Origin: Moritella sp. F3
GTDB taxonomy: Bacteria > Pseudomonadota > Gammaproteobacteria > Enterobacterales > Moritellaceae
Length of the DNA stretch: 64,000 nucleotides
Reading direction: 5' to 3'
NCBI RefSeq assembly: GCF_015082335.1
Contig: NZ_BLRL01000004.1
Coordinates: 248,001 to 312,000 of the forward strand
The notes below the pieces were generated by a model. The model saw only the letters and a list, made by a program, of their open reading frames with translations, did not search any database and was not told the origin of the DNA. The translations under genes were made by a program, and so were the position numbers. Of this stretch, positions 46,779-56,747 are shown piece by piece (positions within the stretch are counted from its first letter, which is position 1; each line of letters starts with the position of its first letter).

Positions 46779-47776
46779 TTTTTACTCTTTAATTCATCAG
46801 CATTTAACGGGAAGTGACAACTAAACATATGGCCTTTTATTTTTTGCATTGGCGGTGTTATCACACAGTTTTTTTGTGCGTTAGGGCAGCGCGGCCCTAG
46901 TCGGCAACCAATGGGTAGGTGATGTAATAGTGGCACTTGACCCGCCAAGGTATTTAAACGAGCTTTGTGTGGCACGCGGCTAAAGTCGGGGTTTGCCCGT
47001 AACAACGCATCAGTATAAGGGTGATGCGTATGATTAAATACTTGCTCTCGAGTACCACTTTCAACCATTTGACCACAGTACATCACGGTCATATTGTCTG
47101 CTAATAGACTTACTGTTTCTAAATCGTGGCTGATCAGCAAGATGGTTGTGTGGGATAACTTATTTAATTTATCTAATAAGCGTAATATTTGATTCTGAGT
47201 TTTGGGTTCCATTGCCGTTGTCGGTTCATCAGCAATTAATAGACGCGGTTTTTTGGCAATCGCCATCGCTATCATTACTTTTTGGCAAAGGCCCTCAGAG
47301 AGCTCAAAAGGGTAACTGTTCATCACCTTTTTATGATCTTTTACACCCACTTTATGTAATAGGGCAATGGCTTGTTTTTTACGCCAATTAAAACGTTGCC
47401 AAAAATGACCAGTAAACTGATCACAGGGTATGGCTTCAGCAAGTTGATCGCCGGCTTTTTCTGATGGGTCCAAATGGGCGGCTGCATCTTGAAAAATCAT
47501 GCCAATTTCTTTACCCATGACTCGGCGGCGCTGCACTGGGGTTAAATTGAGTAAATCAATATCCCCCAGTCGTAAGCGATCCGCTCGTACCCGCCAGTTG
47601 TCTTTAGTAATGCCCATAATTGCTTTTGCAACCAGACTTTTCCCTGAGCCTGATTCACCTACCAGCCCACGTACTTCACCATCACTTAGGGTAATGTTAA
47701 ATTTATCTACCGCTTTTAATGTACCTTGCGGTGTTTCGATCTCAATCGTGAGATTTCGGATATCGAGCAGTGCCAT
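46763..47776 (-). CDS. sapD: Peptide ABC transporter ATP-binding protein SapD
   Basis: First ATPase of the Sap transporter, 337 residues, with the OppD-type C-terminal extension (residues 255-330). Walker A is GESGSGKS, signature [16 protein letters not shown], Walker [12 protein letters not shown]. The C-terminal [14 protein letters not shown] is the iron-sulfur-type Cys motif seen in OppD/DppD ATPases. E. coli SapD also supports Trk potassium uptake. Its ATG overlaps the sapC stop by one base. Confidence 0.94.
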   Translation of the reverse strand: MALLDIRNLTIEIETPQGTLKAVDKFNITLSDGEVRGLVGESGSGKSLVAKAIMGITKDNWRVRADRLRLGDIDLLNLTPVQRRRVMGKEIGMIFQDAAAHLDPSEKAGDQLAEAIPCDQFTGHFWQRFNWRKKQAIALLHKVGVKDHKKVMNSYPFELSEGLCQKVMIAMAIAKKPRLLIADEPTTAMEPKTQNQILRLLDKLNKLSHTTILLISHDLETVSLLADNMTVMYCGQMVESGTREQVFNHTHHPYTDALLRANPDFSRVPHKARLNTLAGQVPLLHHLPIGCRLGPRCPNAQKNCVITPPMQKIKGHMFSCHFPLNADELKSKKCQKK

Positions 47777-48666
47777 TAATCAACTCCCGCAATGACGGAT
47801 TGTCTTAAACTTTCACCAACGACGTTTACAATGAAAATAGTCACTAGAATAGCGAGTCCAGGCAGTACCACTGTCCAAGGTGCAATGAATACTAGATCGG
47901 TTGCACCGGATAGCATCGTGCCCCATTCAGAAAGGGGACGCTGTGCGCCTAAGCCTAAAAAACCTAATGCACTAATATCAATTATAGCTGACGAGATCGC
48001 GCGGGTAAGTAAGTTAACCAGTGTTTCGATGATATTTGGAAATACACCATAGCGAATAATACGGTAGTTATTTGCACCATCGAGTTTGAGGGCAATAATG
48101 TATTCTTTCTGCAGTTCTTGGTAAACCGACAGGTATACGCCACGAATAAATTGCGGGATAGAAGCTAGTAGAATCGCTAACAAGCTGTGGTCTAAGCCAG
48201 GCCCAAGCACAGAGATAAAGATGATCGCTAATAATAGTGATGGGATCGATAACGCTGTGTCCATTATATGATGCAAGGTACTCGATAGCAGGCCACGGCT
48301 TATCGCGGCTGTAATGCCGATTGTCGTCCCTATAACTAACGCGATAACACTAATTAGCAGTGCGTTACCAAACGTTAAGCGTAAACCATATAATAACCGA
48401 GATAATACATCGCGACCTAAATCATCAGTCCCAAAGAAATAATCAACAGTGCCTTGTTCATCCCATGATGGTGGCTGTAACAGTAAACTAGCTTGGCGTA
48501 TATCGGGTTCGTGTGGCGCAATCAACGGCGCAAAAACCATGAGGAAACATAACAAGCCTAGTGCCCATAAAGCGGCCATTGCAATTTGCTGGGATGAATA
48601 ATGTTTCCAGGTTTGTTCTGCAGGAGACAGAATATGTTCATCCGCAAAGATATTAATGTTGGGCAT
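47776..48666 (-). CDS. sapC: Peptide ABC transporter permease SapC
   Basis: Second inner-membrane permease of Sap, 296 residues from the ATG at 48666. I prefer this to an earlier start because GGAAAGAAC precedes it and the N-terminus then matches SapC. It has about six helices and the DppC-type EAA loop ([20 protein letters not shown]). [20 protein letters not shown] near residue 75 is the family signature. It overlaps the sapB end by 14 bp. Confidence 0.92.
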   Translation of the reverse strand: MPNINIFADEHILSPAEQTWKHYSSQQIAMAALWALGLLCFLMVFAPLIAPHEPDIRQASLLLQPPSWDEQGTVDYFFGTDDLGRDVLSRLLYGLRLTFGNALLISVIALVIGTTIGITAAISRGLLSSTLHHIMDTALSIPSLLLAIIFISVLGPGLDHSLLAILLASIPQFIRGVYLSVYQELQKEYIIALKLDGANNYRIIRYGVFPNIIETLVNLLTRAISSAIIDISALGFLGLGAQRPLSEWGTMLSGATDLVFIAPWTVVLPGLAILVTIFIVNVVGESLRQSVIAGVD

Positions 48667-49618
48667 AAAGTTCTTTCCTGCGAATTGGATGAATAACAAC
48701 CGTTAATATTTCGGTTAATACATTGGCGGTCACCACAAAAATAGCCACTGTTAACATACCGCCTTGGATCGCGGCATGGTCTTGTTGATAAATGCTATTG
48801 ATTAACCAACGGCCAATACCGGGCCATGAGAATACCGCTTCAGTGACCATCGCAGTGGTTAATACGGTACTGAATTGCAGGCCTAAATGCGGGATCATAT
48901 TGGGGATTGCGTTACGTAGTACGTGACGCATAATAATTTCAGTCTTACTCAAGCCTTTGCTTGCGGCAGCTTTAATGTATTTTTGCTTCATTACATCACT
49001 GACGTGATTACGCATTTGGCGGATAACTTCGGTCGTCGGTACGGTCGCTAATACAATGGTTGGCAACAATAAATGCTTAAGCGCATCGTAAAATGCATCT
49101 TGACTATGCGGGTTATCAGAAATCAGCGTATCAATAAGCATGAAGCCGGTAACTGAATCAATATCATAGAGTAAGTTGAGTCGACCTGTTACAGGCAGCC
49201 AATTCCAATTTAAGGCAAAGTACATCATCACTAATGACGCTAACCAGAATACCGGTATTGAAAAGATAAACAGTGAGATGCCCATGATAGTGCTATCAAG
49301 TGAACTGCCGCGTTGCATACCTGCAATTGTGCCAATCGGTACACCAATCATAATAGACAGAATAAAGGCACTAAAGCAGAGCTCTAACGTCGCGGGAAAC
49401 ACTATCAATATTTCATCTAGTACCGGTTGTCCAGTTCCACTTGTTACGCCCAAGTCACCTTGCATAATAGCGAGTAAATAATCCACGTAATTACTGAATA
49501 TATTACCGTCTAACGCTAAGTCACCCGGCACTCGGCTACGTAGATAAAAGCCAATGACCGTTAATGCAGTGACCGTGATAACGAGTAGGTTAATGCGTCT
49601 TATAATATAAAAAAACAT
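48653..49618 (-). CDS. sapB: Peptide ABC transporter permease SapB
   Basis: First permease of the Sap transporter. 321 residues with about six helices. The EAA loop is VMKQKYIKAAASKGLSKTEI, followed by MRHVLRNAIPNMIPHLGLQF, typical of DppB/OppB permeases. The start lies 3 bp after the sapA stop. Together SapB and SapC form the channel for the lipoprotein SapA. Confidence 0.93.
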   Translation of the reverse strand: MFFYIIRRINLLVITVTALTVIGFYLRSRVPGDLALDGNIFSNYVDYLLAIMQGDLGVTSGTGQPVLDEILIVFPATLELCFSAFILSIMIGVPIGTIAGMQRGSSLDSTIMGISLFIFSIPVFWLASLVMMYFALNWNWLPVTGRLNLLYDIDSVTGFMLIDTLISDNPHSQDAFYDALKHLLLPTIVLATVPTTEVIRQMRNHVSDVMKQKYIKAAASKGLSKTEIIMRHVLRNAIPNMIPHLGLQFSTVLTTAMVTEAVFSWPGIGRWLINSIYQQDHAAIQGGMLTVAIFVVTANVLTEILTVVIHPIRRKELYAQH

Positions 49619-49621
49619 AAA

Positions 49622-51235
49622 TTACTGCCGTACTGTATTAATGAAATTGATGCCACCGAAAGCGGTTGTTTCAACGCCTTTCAGTCCCGAGGTATAGGCG
49701 TGTAAGCGTAATGAGTGTGCTAATGGAATCAGTGGTAATTCTTGTTGAATAATTTCTTGGGCGCGATAATAGAGCGTCACGCGTTCAATGTATTCTGTTT
49801 CTGTGACGGCTTGGTTAATCAAGTCATCAAATTCGGAGTTACACCAGCGAGTATAATTAGAACCAGTGTTAATCGCGTTGCAACTCAGTTGGAAACGGAA
49901 GAAGTTATCTGGATCATTATTATCGGCCACCCAACCTAATAGGTAACTATCATATTCACCTTGTTGTAATTTCTTTTCCATGAGCTGCCACTCATATTTA
50001 ATTATTTTTACCTCGATACCAATTTGTGCTAATTCTGATTGAATCAGCTCTGCCATCTTCACAGCATCGGGATTATAAACTTGTGATGATTTTAACGCCA
50101 TAATATTCATCTTGAAACCATTTGGATAACCCGCTTCAGTGATTAACTGACGGGCATAAGCAAGATTGTATTTATAGCTCTTAAGGTAGGGATTATAGGC
50201 CCAAGAGACAGGTGGTAAAATTGATTTGGCGTTAACACCGGTATTGTAATAAACCGCTTGTAATAAGGTTTCTTGATTGATGGTGTGAGCAAGCGCACGA
50301 CGTATTTTAGGATTGTTAAAGGGGGCTTTTTCAGTATTAAAAGCCCAGTAAGCCACGTTTAAACCAGTCTCAACCGATATTTTCACACGGTCATGTTCAC
50401 TGATCATCTCTACCTGGCTTGCCGCCGGATAGGCCATTATATCGCATTCTTGAGTGAGTAATTTGGCTAATCGTGATGATGAATTAGGGGTGATATCAAA
50501 AATTAATTGTTCAATTTTCGAATTTTCGCCCCAGTAGTCCGCGTGTTGCTGATAGCGAATAAAGTTATCTGTGCGATATTCTTTAAACTTAAAAGGACCT
50601 GTACCTATCGGCAGGTTATCAATATCGGCTTTTTTGTTTAACGCGATCAAGGTGTCGCCATATTCAGCAGATAATATAACGCTAAAATCGCTGGCTAAAT
50701 TAGCAATAAACGAAGAATCTGGTAACGCGAGCTTAAATTCAATGGTGTAGTCATCAATCTTAACGAGTGATTGGATCTGCTGGTCGAGTTCAATCCCCTC
50801 AAAAAATGGATAGCCATCTTTTGAAACGTCATGATAAGGATGCGTCTTATCTAATATTCGTGCAAAGCTGAAAATGACATCATCGGCATTAAACGGACGC
50901 GTCGGCGTAAAGTAATCCGTTTGGTGAAAACGTACGTTTTTACGCAAGAAAAAGCGATACGAGAGACGATCTTCAGATACTTCCCAGTCAATGGCTAAAC
51001 CGGCTTTGAATTGCTGCGTATTAGGATCAATAAATAGCAAACGGTTGTAGAGTTGACTCGTCGTTGCATCCAGGGTCACATTTGATGTGGCAGTTTGTGG
51101 ATTAAATGAACTGGGGCTACCCTCGGTACAGTAAGACAGACCGTTCTGTTTTATTGGCGGGGGCTCACCGCATGCTGTTAACAACAAGAGAACGGTTAAA
51201 GGCAGTATATTTTTAATCAAATTTAGAATAGGCAT
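49622..51235 (-). CDS. sapA: Peptide-binding lipoprotein SapA
   Basis: 537-residue solute-binding protein of SBP family 5 (DppA/OppA type). The N-terminal signal ends in a lipobox LLTACG near residue 22, so this form is probably lipid-anchored. Family motifs YCTEGSPSSFNPQTATSN and RPFNADDVIFSFARILD are visible. It captures the substrate for SapBCDF. First gene of the operon; tyrR lies divergent 288 bp away. Confidence 0.93.
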   Translation of the reverse strand: MPILNLIKNILPLTVLLLLTACGEPPPIKQNGLSYCTEGSPSSFNPQTATSNVTLDATTSQLYNRLLFIDPNTQQFKAGLAIDWEVSEDRLSYRFFLRKNVRFHQTDYFTPTRPFNADDVIFSFARILDKTHPYHDVSKDGYPFFEGIELDQQIQSLVKIDDYTIEFKLALPDSSFIANLASDFSVILSAEYGDTLIALNKKADIDNLPIGTGPFKFKEYRTDNFIRYQQHADYWGENSKIEQLIFDITPNSSSRLAKLLTQECDIMAYPAASQVEMISEHDRVKISVETGLNVAYWAFNTEKAPFNNPKIRRALAHTINQETLLQAVYYNTGVNAKSILPPVSWAYNPYLKSYKYNLAYARQLITEAGYPNGFKMNIMALKSSQVYNPDAVKMAELIQSELAQIGIEVKIIKYEWQLMEKKLQQGEYDSYLLGWVADNNDPDNFFRFQLSCNAINTGSNYTRWCNSEFDDLINQAVTETEYIERVTLYYRAQEIIQQELPLIPLAHSLRLHAYTSGLKGVETTAFGGINFINTVRQ

Positions 51236-51523
51236 ATTGTTTTATCACGATTACTTACCTTGCTAATTTATCATTAAGGCAATGTTCAACCAAGTTAATC
51301 TGGCGCTTTTACACCATAATAGTTAAATTTTTTTAAATATGAAGTAAAAGTCGAATTATATCAGCTTGTTTTATTGTGATTGGATGTTATTTAACAGCCT
51401 AACCAAGGATTTATTATATAGTCAATGCATCTGTTCGTAATATGACTTACTACATTTTGTTGGCGTTGATAGCGCTGTTTACATGCTATTATAAACGCAT
51501 AGTATTTTATGGTGGTTACAGTA

Positions 51524-53092
51524 ATGCGTTTGGAATTAGTTTGTGAAGATAGAGTTGGTATCAGTCGAGAGATCCTTGATTGTTTTTTAGCGCGAGACAT
51601 TAATTTATCTGCGATTGAAATCCAACAACCAGATCGGATATTTATTAAATCACCGAATCTCGAATTCTCTGACTTACAGGCGTTGATGGCTAATCTTCGT
51701 CGTATTAGTGGCGTGTGCGACGTTAAAACTGTGAGTTATCTACCCTCTGAACTAGAGCACCAAGAAATTCAAACCTTGATGACGAATTTGCCTGATATTG
51801 TGTTTTCGGTGGATGTAAAAGGCCTCGTGTCTTTGGTTAATACACCTGCTTTAACTGCGCTTGGGCTTTTGGAGTCTCAGGTGAAAGGTAACTGCATTAG
51901 CAATTTCGTTAAAGGGTTCTCCATTGCCAAATGGCTAGAATCAGAAGAAGTCTGCGCACAAACACAAAAACTGACTCTGTTAGATGAGGATTTTCTTGGC
52001 GATATTCTCCCCTTGAGTATTAGCAGTGATATCAATCAAGTGGCATTATCGAAAGCCGCTGTAGCCGTCAAACCAGATGAATTAGTTGGTGCGGTGATCA
52101 TCTTAAAATCTGTTGACCGCATTGGTAAGCAATTTAATTTCCTGCGTACCTTTCAGTTTGCCGCATTTGATGAGATCCACGCTAAAAGCGATAAAATGAA
52201 TGTCTTAATCAACACCGCAAAAAAATTAGCCAGATTGGATGCGCCCTTAATGATTTTGGGGGAAACTGGTGCGGGCAAAGAACTGATTGCGAAAGCATGC
52301 CATCAAGCGAGTGGGCGCTCACAACATCAATTTTTAGCGCTTAACTGTGCTGCTGTACCTGACGCAGTTGCAGAGTCAGAACTGTTTGGTGTCGTCACTG
52401 ATGAGGGGGAAACCAAACGCGGTATTTTTGAATTAGCCAATGAAGGCTCGGTACTGTTAGATGAAATCGGTGACATGTCACCGTACTTGCAAACTAAGTT
52501 CTTACGGTTACTTGAAACGGGTTGTTTCCGCCGCGTTGGTGATGAACAAGAAGTGCGTGTTGATGTTCGTATTTTTTGTACCACGCAAAATGATTTACCG
52601 CAGCTAATTAGCGACGGCAAGTTCCGCCAAGATCTGTATTACCGTTTGAATGTATTATCGATGACAGTACCTGCGCTACGTGAACGTAAAGAAGATATTA
52701 TTCCGCTTTGTCATTCGTTCTGCAGTGTCTTTAGTCATGAGCTTCAGCGTACTAAGCCGCAGTTAAGCCGTAATGTATTGGAGTTATTACAATCTTACCC
52801 TTGGCCTGGCAACGTACGTGAATTACGTAATGTGTTGTATCACGCACTGACGTTACTTGAAGGCGATGTACTAAATCCATGTGATTTAAACTTACCGACG
52901 ACTAAAAATAGCAGTTTTGATGAAGCCTTGTTTGATGGTTCACTCGATGAGGCCTGCAAGCGCTTTGAAAAACTGTTGTTACAGCGTCTTTATCCGTCTT
53001 ATCCAAGTACTCGCCAATTGGCAAAGCGCTTAGGGGTATCACATACCGCGATTGCCAATAAGTTACGTGATTATCAAATTACGAAGAAATAG
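51524..53092 (+). CDS. tyrR: Aromatic amino acid regulator TyrR
   Basis: 522 residues from the ATG at 51524, which aligns with E. coli TyrR (MRLE..CEDR.GI.RE). Domains in order: ACT (1-70), PAS (about 78-190), AAA+ (about 210-430, Walker A GETGAGKE at 246-253) and a C-terminal helix-turn-helix (STRQLAKRLGVSHTAIANKL). The GAFTGA loop needed for sigma-54 contact is absent (FGVVTDEGETKRGIFELAN), as in TyrR, which works with sigma-70. It controls aromatic amino acid synthesis and uptake. The longer upstream start has no support. Confidence 0.94.
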   Translation: MRLELVCEDRVGISREILDCFLARDINLSAIEIQQPDRIFIKSPNLEFSDLQALMANLRRISGVCDVKTVSYLPSELEHQEIQTLMTNLPDIVFSVDVKGLVSLVNTPALTALGLLESQVKGNCISNFVKGFSIAKWLESEEVCAQTQKLTLLDEDFLGDILPLSISSDINQVALSKAAVAVKPDELVGAVIILKSVDRIGKQFNFLRTFQFAAFDEIHAKSDKMNVLINTAKKLARLDAPLMILGETGAGKELIAKACHQASGRSQHQFLALNCAAVPDAVAESELFGVVTDEGETKRGIFELANEGSVLLDEIGDMSPYLQTKFLRLLETGCFRRVGDEQEVRVDVRIFCTTQNDLPQLISDGKFRQDLYYRLNVLSMTVPALRERKEDIIPLCHSFCSVFSHELQRTKPQLSRNVLELLQSYPWPGNVRELRNVLYHALTLLEGDVLNPCDLNLPTTKNSSFDEALFDGSLDEACKRFEKLLLQRLYPSYPSTRQLAKRLGVSHTAIANKLRDYQITKK

Positions 53093-53278
53093 TAATTGTT
53101 AAAAATAATAATCGCTAAAAATATTACTGCGCCGCGGCTGTGGTTATATAAAAATGTACTTATAGAGCTTAAATATTAAGATTTATAAGTCAAATAGACT
53201 AAAATTATTAAGGCTTATAGACCAAAAAAGTCAGGGTTCGCATCTGACCAATGGGAGCTACTTGAGGGAGTTCAGAGA

Positions 53279-53986
53279 ATGACGGTATTTACCAAATTTG
53301 TTTACACGATTATATTGAGTATAGGGACTTACGCGATGACCGTATCTTCAGCCCAAGCCAAAATCTATCCTTTCCAAGCTAAATATGCGGTGTATTACAA
53401 AGATGTCAGATTTGGTAGCGGTGAGCGTACATTGCGCCGTTTAAATGGTGATAGCTACAAACTGACAACGCAAGCAAGCGTATTATTTGGCACTGGTGAC
53501 TACACCAATAATTCGTGGTTTGATTTTAAAGATAACGTATTAACCACTGACCGTTACGAACATGAAACATCGGTAATGGGCTTTGGCGATGTTTCATCAG
53601 CCTCTTTTGAGGATAATGGTGACATTTTAATGGATTTTGAAGATGGTCATGTCGAAATAAAAGCAAAGCCAGATGTGATGGATGTGGGGGCAATGACGAT
53701 TGTCGTGCAAAATGACCTTAAGTTAGGTAAAACCGCATTTAGTTACGAATGGGTTTTTGAAAAAAAACTAGAAACCATTGCCTTTGAAGTCGTACAAGAA
53801 GAGACCATCAATACGATATTTGGCGATATGACAGCGGTTAAAGTCAAAGAAGTTAAAAAGAAGAAAAACCGTGCGACTTATTATTGGTTTGTGCCCAAAT
53901 TAGATTACCAGCTTGCGCAAGTTGAAGTATATAAACATGGCGTACGTAAATCGTATTTAAAACTCACCGATCTTACTTTTCAGTAA
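53279..53986 (+). CDS. DUF3108 periplasmic protein
   Basis: 235 residues with an N-terminal signal peptide cleaved after about residue 27 (SSAQAK). The mature protein is beta-rich and matches the DUF3108 pattern: YPFQAKYAVYYKDVRFGSGE, later VVQNDLKLGK and TYYWFVPKLDYQLAQVEVYK. DUF3108 proteins resemble LolA/LolB-like lipid-binding folds, but their function is not established. It lies 35 bp before cobQ, so the two may share a transcript; no shared function is known. Ribosome binding site GAGGGAGTTCAGAG. Confidence 0.85.
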   Translation: MTVFTKFVYTIILSIGTYAMTVSSAQAKIYPFQAKYAVYYKDVRFGSGERTLRRLNGDSYKLTTQASVLFGTGDYTNNSWFDFKDNVLTTDRYEHETSVMGFGDVSSASFEDNGDILMDFEDGHVEIKAKPDVMDVGAMTIVVQNDLKLGKTAFSYEWVFEKKLETIAFEVVQEETINTIFGDMTAVKVKEVKKKKNRATYYWFVPKLDYQLAQVEVYKHGVRKSYLKLTDLTFQ

Positions 53987-54021
53987 CCACTTACACTTAA
54001 TATTTAATTCAAGAAGATAAA

Positions 54022-55434
54022 ATGACAAAGCCAATCATGATTATGGGGTGTACTAGCGACGCCGGTAAAAGTTTCGTTGTCGCCGGATTATGCCGTATGT
54101 TTGCTAATCGTGGTGTCAGTGTAGCGCCTTTCAAAGCACAAAATATGAGTAATAACGCCGCCGTAACAGCGCAAGGTGCTGAAATTGGCCGTGCGCAATA
54201 CTTGCAAGCCATTGCCGCTAAAGTACAACCTGATGTCCGCATGAATCCTGTGTTACTCAAACCCTGCGCTGATACTCAAAGCCAACTGATCCTTAATGGT
54301 AAACCTGCGCCTGAGCTAAGTAACATTCCGTGGATGGAACGCAAGTCGCACCTTTTTGAGCATGTTGAAAAAGCACTTGGTGATTTACAGCAAGATTTTC
54401 AGCAAATTGTTATTGAAGGCGCTGGTAGTCCGGCGGAAGTAAACTTACGCGCCAGTGATATCGTCAATATGAGTGTAGCGCTGTCCTGCAATGCAGATGT
54501 ATATCTTGTTGCAGATATTGATAAAGGCGGCGCATTTGCTCATTTACTTGGTACTTATATGTGCCTTGCCGAGGAAGAACAAAAGCTGATTAAAGGCTTT
54601 GTGTTAAATAAATTCCGTGGTGACCCATTACTCTTGGGTAATGCGATGGAGTGGCTAGAAGATAAAACTGGCGTACCGACAGTAGCCAATATTCATTATT
54701 TCCCGCACCGCTTACCGGAAGAAGATACCTTGCATCACCGTGCTGAATTTAAAAGTGGTCAGATTAATATCGCTTTAATCGCTTACCCTTATGCCGCCAA
54801 CATGGATGAGTTTGATAACTTAATCAATCAAGATAATGTCAGTGTTGTCCCACTGCGTGATGGGCAATCATTGGCTGACTTTGACGCCATTATATTACCG
54901 GGTAGCAAAAATACGGCAGCGAGCTTATTACACCTACGGGAATCGGGATTAGCTAACGAAATCAGCAAGGCCGCACAGCGTGGTCAACCAATCTTTGGTA
55001 TTTGTGGCGGTATGCAATTACTTGGCGAGCAGATCCTTGACCCGCATCATATTGAAGGTGGTGATGAACAAGGGTTAGGGTTATTGCCTATTATCACCGC
55101 GCATGCACAGACTAAAACCACTAAACAACGTGATATTGATTGGCAAGGTTTTAAGTTATCTGGGTATGAAATACACCATGGTAAAACCAGAATATGTAAT
55201 GGCAGTGACGAGACTAAAAACGCGCGCTGTAAAAGTTTTATTGAAACCGATTTAGGCTGGCAGCAAGGTAATATCTATGGCTGTTATTTACATGGGTTAT
55301 TTGATAACAAAGGCTTTATTAATCAGTTTTTAGGTAATTTAGGCTGGGTTGGTGAAGCAGACGATCATGCGGTAAGTTTGGATGCGGAACTAAACCGTGT
55401 TGGTGATATGTTCGAGAAATTGAATTGGTTATAA
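54022..55434 (+). CDS. cobQ: Cobyric acid synthase
   Basis: Glutamine-dependent amidase that converts adenosylcobyrinic acid a,c-diamide to cobyric acid in vitamin B12 synthesis. It is 470 residues. The N-terminal ATP-binding domain has CTSDAGKSFVVAGLCRMF and FKAQNMSNNAAVTAQGAEIG. The class I glutamine amidotransferase domain begins near residue 250 with the nucleophile in FGICGGMQLLG and a late His in YEIHHGKT. No other cobalamin genes are in the window and no B12 riboswitch was found upstream. Confidence 0.95.
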   Translation: MTKPIMIMGCTSDAGKSFVVAGLCRMFANRGVSVAPFKAQNMSNNAAVTAQGAEIGRAQYLQAIAAKVQPDVRMNPVLLKPCADTQSQLILNGKPAPELSNIPWMERKSHLFEHVEKALGDLQQDFQQIVIEGAGSPAEVNLRASDIVNMSVALSCNADVYLVADIDKGGAFAHLLGTYMCLAEEEQKLIKGFVLNKFRGDPLLLGNAMEWLEDKTGVPTVANIHYFPHRLPEEDTLHHRAEFKSGQINIALIAYPYAANMDEFDNLINQDNVSVVPLRDGQSLADFDAIILPGSKNTAASLLHLRESGLANEISKAAQRGQPIFGICGGMQLLGEQILDPHHIEGGDEQGLGLLPIITAHAQTKTTKQRDIDWQGFKLSGYEIHHGKTRICNGSDETKNARCKSFIETDLGWQQGNIYGCYLHGLFDNKGFINQFLGNLGWVGEADDHAVSLDAELNRVGDMFEKLNWL

Positions 55435-55447
55435 ATTGTAGATAAAA

Positions 55448-55485
55448 ATAAAGCAGGTAACTGGAGTTACCTGCTTTATTTTTTA
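55448..55485. terminator. Bidirectional terminator between cobQ and pdxH
   Basis: ATAAAGCAGGTAAC-TGGA-GTTACCTGCTTTAT is a perfect 14-bp stem followed by TTTTTTATTTT on the plus strand and A-rich DNA on the other side. It serves both convergent genes. Confidence 0.92.
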
Positions 55486-55507
55486 TTTTCACTGCGTTTT
55501 AGCTAAG

Positions 55508-56161
55508 TTAAGGAGCTAGGCGATCAACACGCCAATCATTGCCATCTTTCACATAACTAAAGCGATCATGTAAGCGGTCGGCTTTACCTTGCCAGAATTC
55601 AATACTGCTTGGCTTTACCAGGTAACCACCCCAAAATTCAGGTAACGGCACTTCTTTATCCGCAAATTCACTCGTCACATCTTTAACTTGTTGTTCGAGG
55701 ATTTTGCGAGAAGAGATCACTGCACTTTGTCTTGATGCCCACGCGCCAATTCGGCTACCACGTCCACGAGATTGGAAATAAGTGTTAGAGTCTTCAGCTG
55801 AGATCTTTTCGACCACACCCTGAATACGTACCTGACGCTGTAAAATATTCCAGTGGAATGTGATTGCGATATGTGGGTTTTGAGCTAGCTCTTGGCCTTT
55901 TCGACTTTCGTAATTAGTAAAGAAAACAAAGCCTTCTTTAGTTAATTCTTTCAGTAACACCACACGGCATGAAGGAAACCCATTAGCATCAACAGTTGAT
56001 ACTGTCATGGACTCAGGTAAGACAATGCCACAGTCTTGCGCCGCTTTGAACCAGTTTTGGAACTGCTCAAATGGATCAACACTTGGATCAAGGTCGGGCA
56101 AGTCGACTAATACGCCTTGCCCTAAGGTAAATGCACAACGGATCTTATTTAATAACGACAT
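55508..56161 (-). CDS. pdxH: Pyridoxamine 5'-phosphate oxidase
   Basis: FMN enzyme that oxidises pyridoxine or pyridoxamine phosphate to PLP. 217 residues, normal length. FMN- and substrate-binding motifs include CRVVLLKELTKEGFVFFTNY, QVRIQGVVEKIS, SRIGAWASRQSAVISSR and the C-terminal FWQGKADRLHDRFSY with DWRVDRLAP. It lies 10 bp after grxA in the same direction, an unusual pairing that may be one transcript. Confidence 0.95.
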   Translation of the reverse strand: MSLLNKIRCAFTLGQGVLVDLPDLDPSVDPFEQFQNWFKAAQDCGIVLPESMTVSTVDANGFPSCRVVLLKELTKEGFVFFTNYESRKGQELAQNPHIAITFHWNILQRQVRIQGVVEKISAEDSNTYFQSRGRGSRIGAWASRQSAVISSRKILEQQVKDVTSEFADKEVPLPEFWGGYLVKPSSIEFWQGKADRLHDRFSYVKDGNDWRVDRLAP

Positions 56162-56170
56162 GGCTGAGCC

Positions 56171-56434
56171 TTATGCGTATAGACCCAAGTTTGCTTTAGC
56201 GAACTGTTCAAATTCAGTACAACCGCCAACGTGTTTTTCGTCAACAAAAATTTGTGGCACTGTATTAACAGGAACGCCAGCTGATTTTTCTAGGTCAGCT
56301 TTGCTGATACCTTCTGCAAGCATATCGATATAGTTGTAATCAAAATCTTCATTTTCAGCTTTTAATGTTTCTGCAATTTGTTTTGCACGTACACAGAAAG
56401 GGCAACCAGGACGACCAAAGATAACTGTAAACAT
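56171..56434 (-). CDS. grxA: Glutaredoxin 1
   Basis: Small glutathione-dependent disulfide reductase that also serves ribonucleotide reductase. It is 87 residues from the ATG at 56434, which aligns with E. coli Grx1 (VIFGR.GCP.CVRAK). The active site is CPFC and the cis-Pro loop is TVPQIFVDEKHVGGC. An upstream in-frame extension of 28 residues is rejected because it lacks family support. Ribosome binding site GGAG, 10 nt upstream. Confidence 0.93.
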   Translation of the reverse strand: MFTVIFGRPGCPFCVRAKQIAETLKAENEDFDYNYIDMLAEGISKADLEKSAGVPVNTVPQIFVDEKHVGGCTEFEQFAKANLGLYA

Positions 56435-56506
56435 AATATAAAAACTCCGGGTAAAAAATTGCTTAGCACGCGATATGTACTCTATTATCAAGTACCAGTT
56501 GCTAGT

Positions 56507-56520
56507 GAGTGAATTCACTC
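56507..56520. promoter_or_regulatory. Perfect 14-bp palindrome upstream of grxA
   Basis: GAGTGAATTCACTC is its own reverse complement, 73 bp upstream of the grxA start in the grxA-pssA divergent gap (56435-56747). It has the size of a dimeric repressor site. The regulator is unknown. Confidence 0.5.
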
Positions 56521-56575
56521 TATATGCCTACATGATATGTTTTTCTGAAATAAAATGAAATTGTTTATTTAATAA

Positions 56576-56602
56576 TCATCAATAGGAATTAGCTATTGAT
56601 GA
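56576..56602. repeat. 10-bp inverted repeat in the grxA-pssA gap
   Basis: TCATCAATAG-GAATTAG-CTATTGATGA, perfect arms around a 7-nt centre. It could be an operator or a hairpin in a leader; no T run follows. Confidence 0.5.
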
Positions 56603-56747
56603 CAAATTTAACATTATCGGTATAACTTTTGTTAAGAAATGTAATTTTTCAGCACTGAGTTCTAATAATTGCAGAGATAAATAGCAATCATGATGGGGAT
56701 CGGTGATAATTATCTATTAACTTTTATAAATCAGCTTGAAACGACAT

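Noticed and set aside
53093-53278. B12 riboswitch upstream of DUF3108-cobQ
   Set aside because: I looked for a B12 box and the conserved core and found neither. The region is short and AT-rich.
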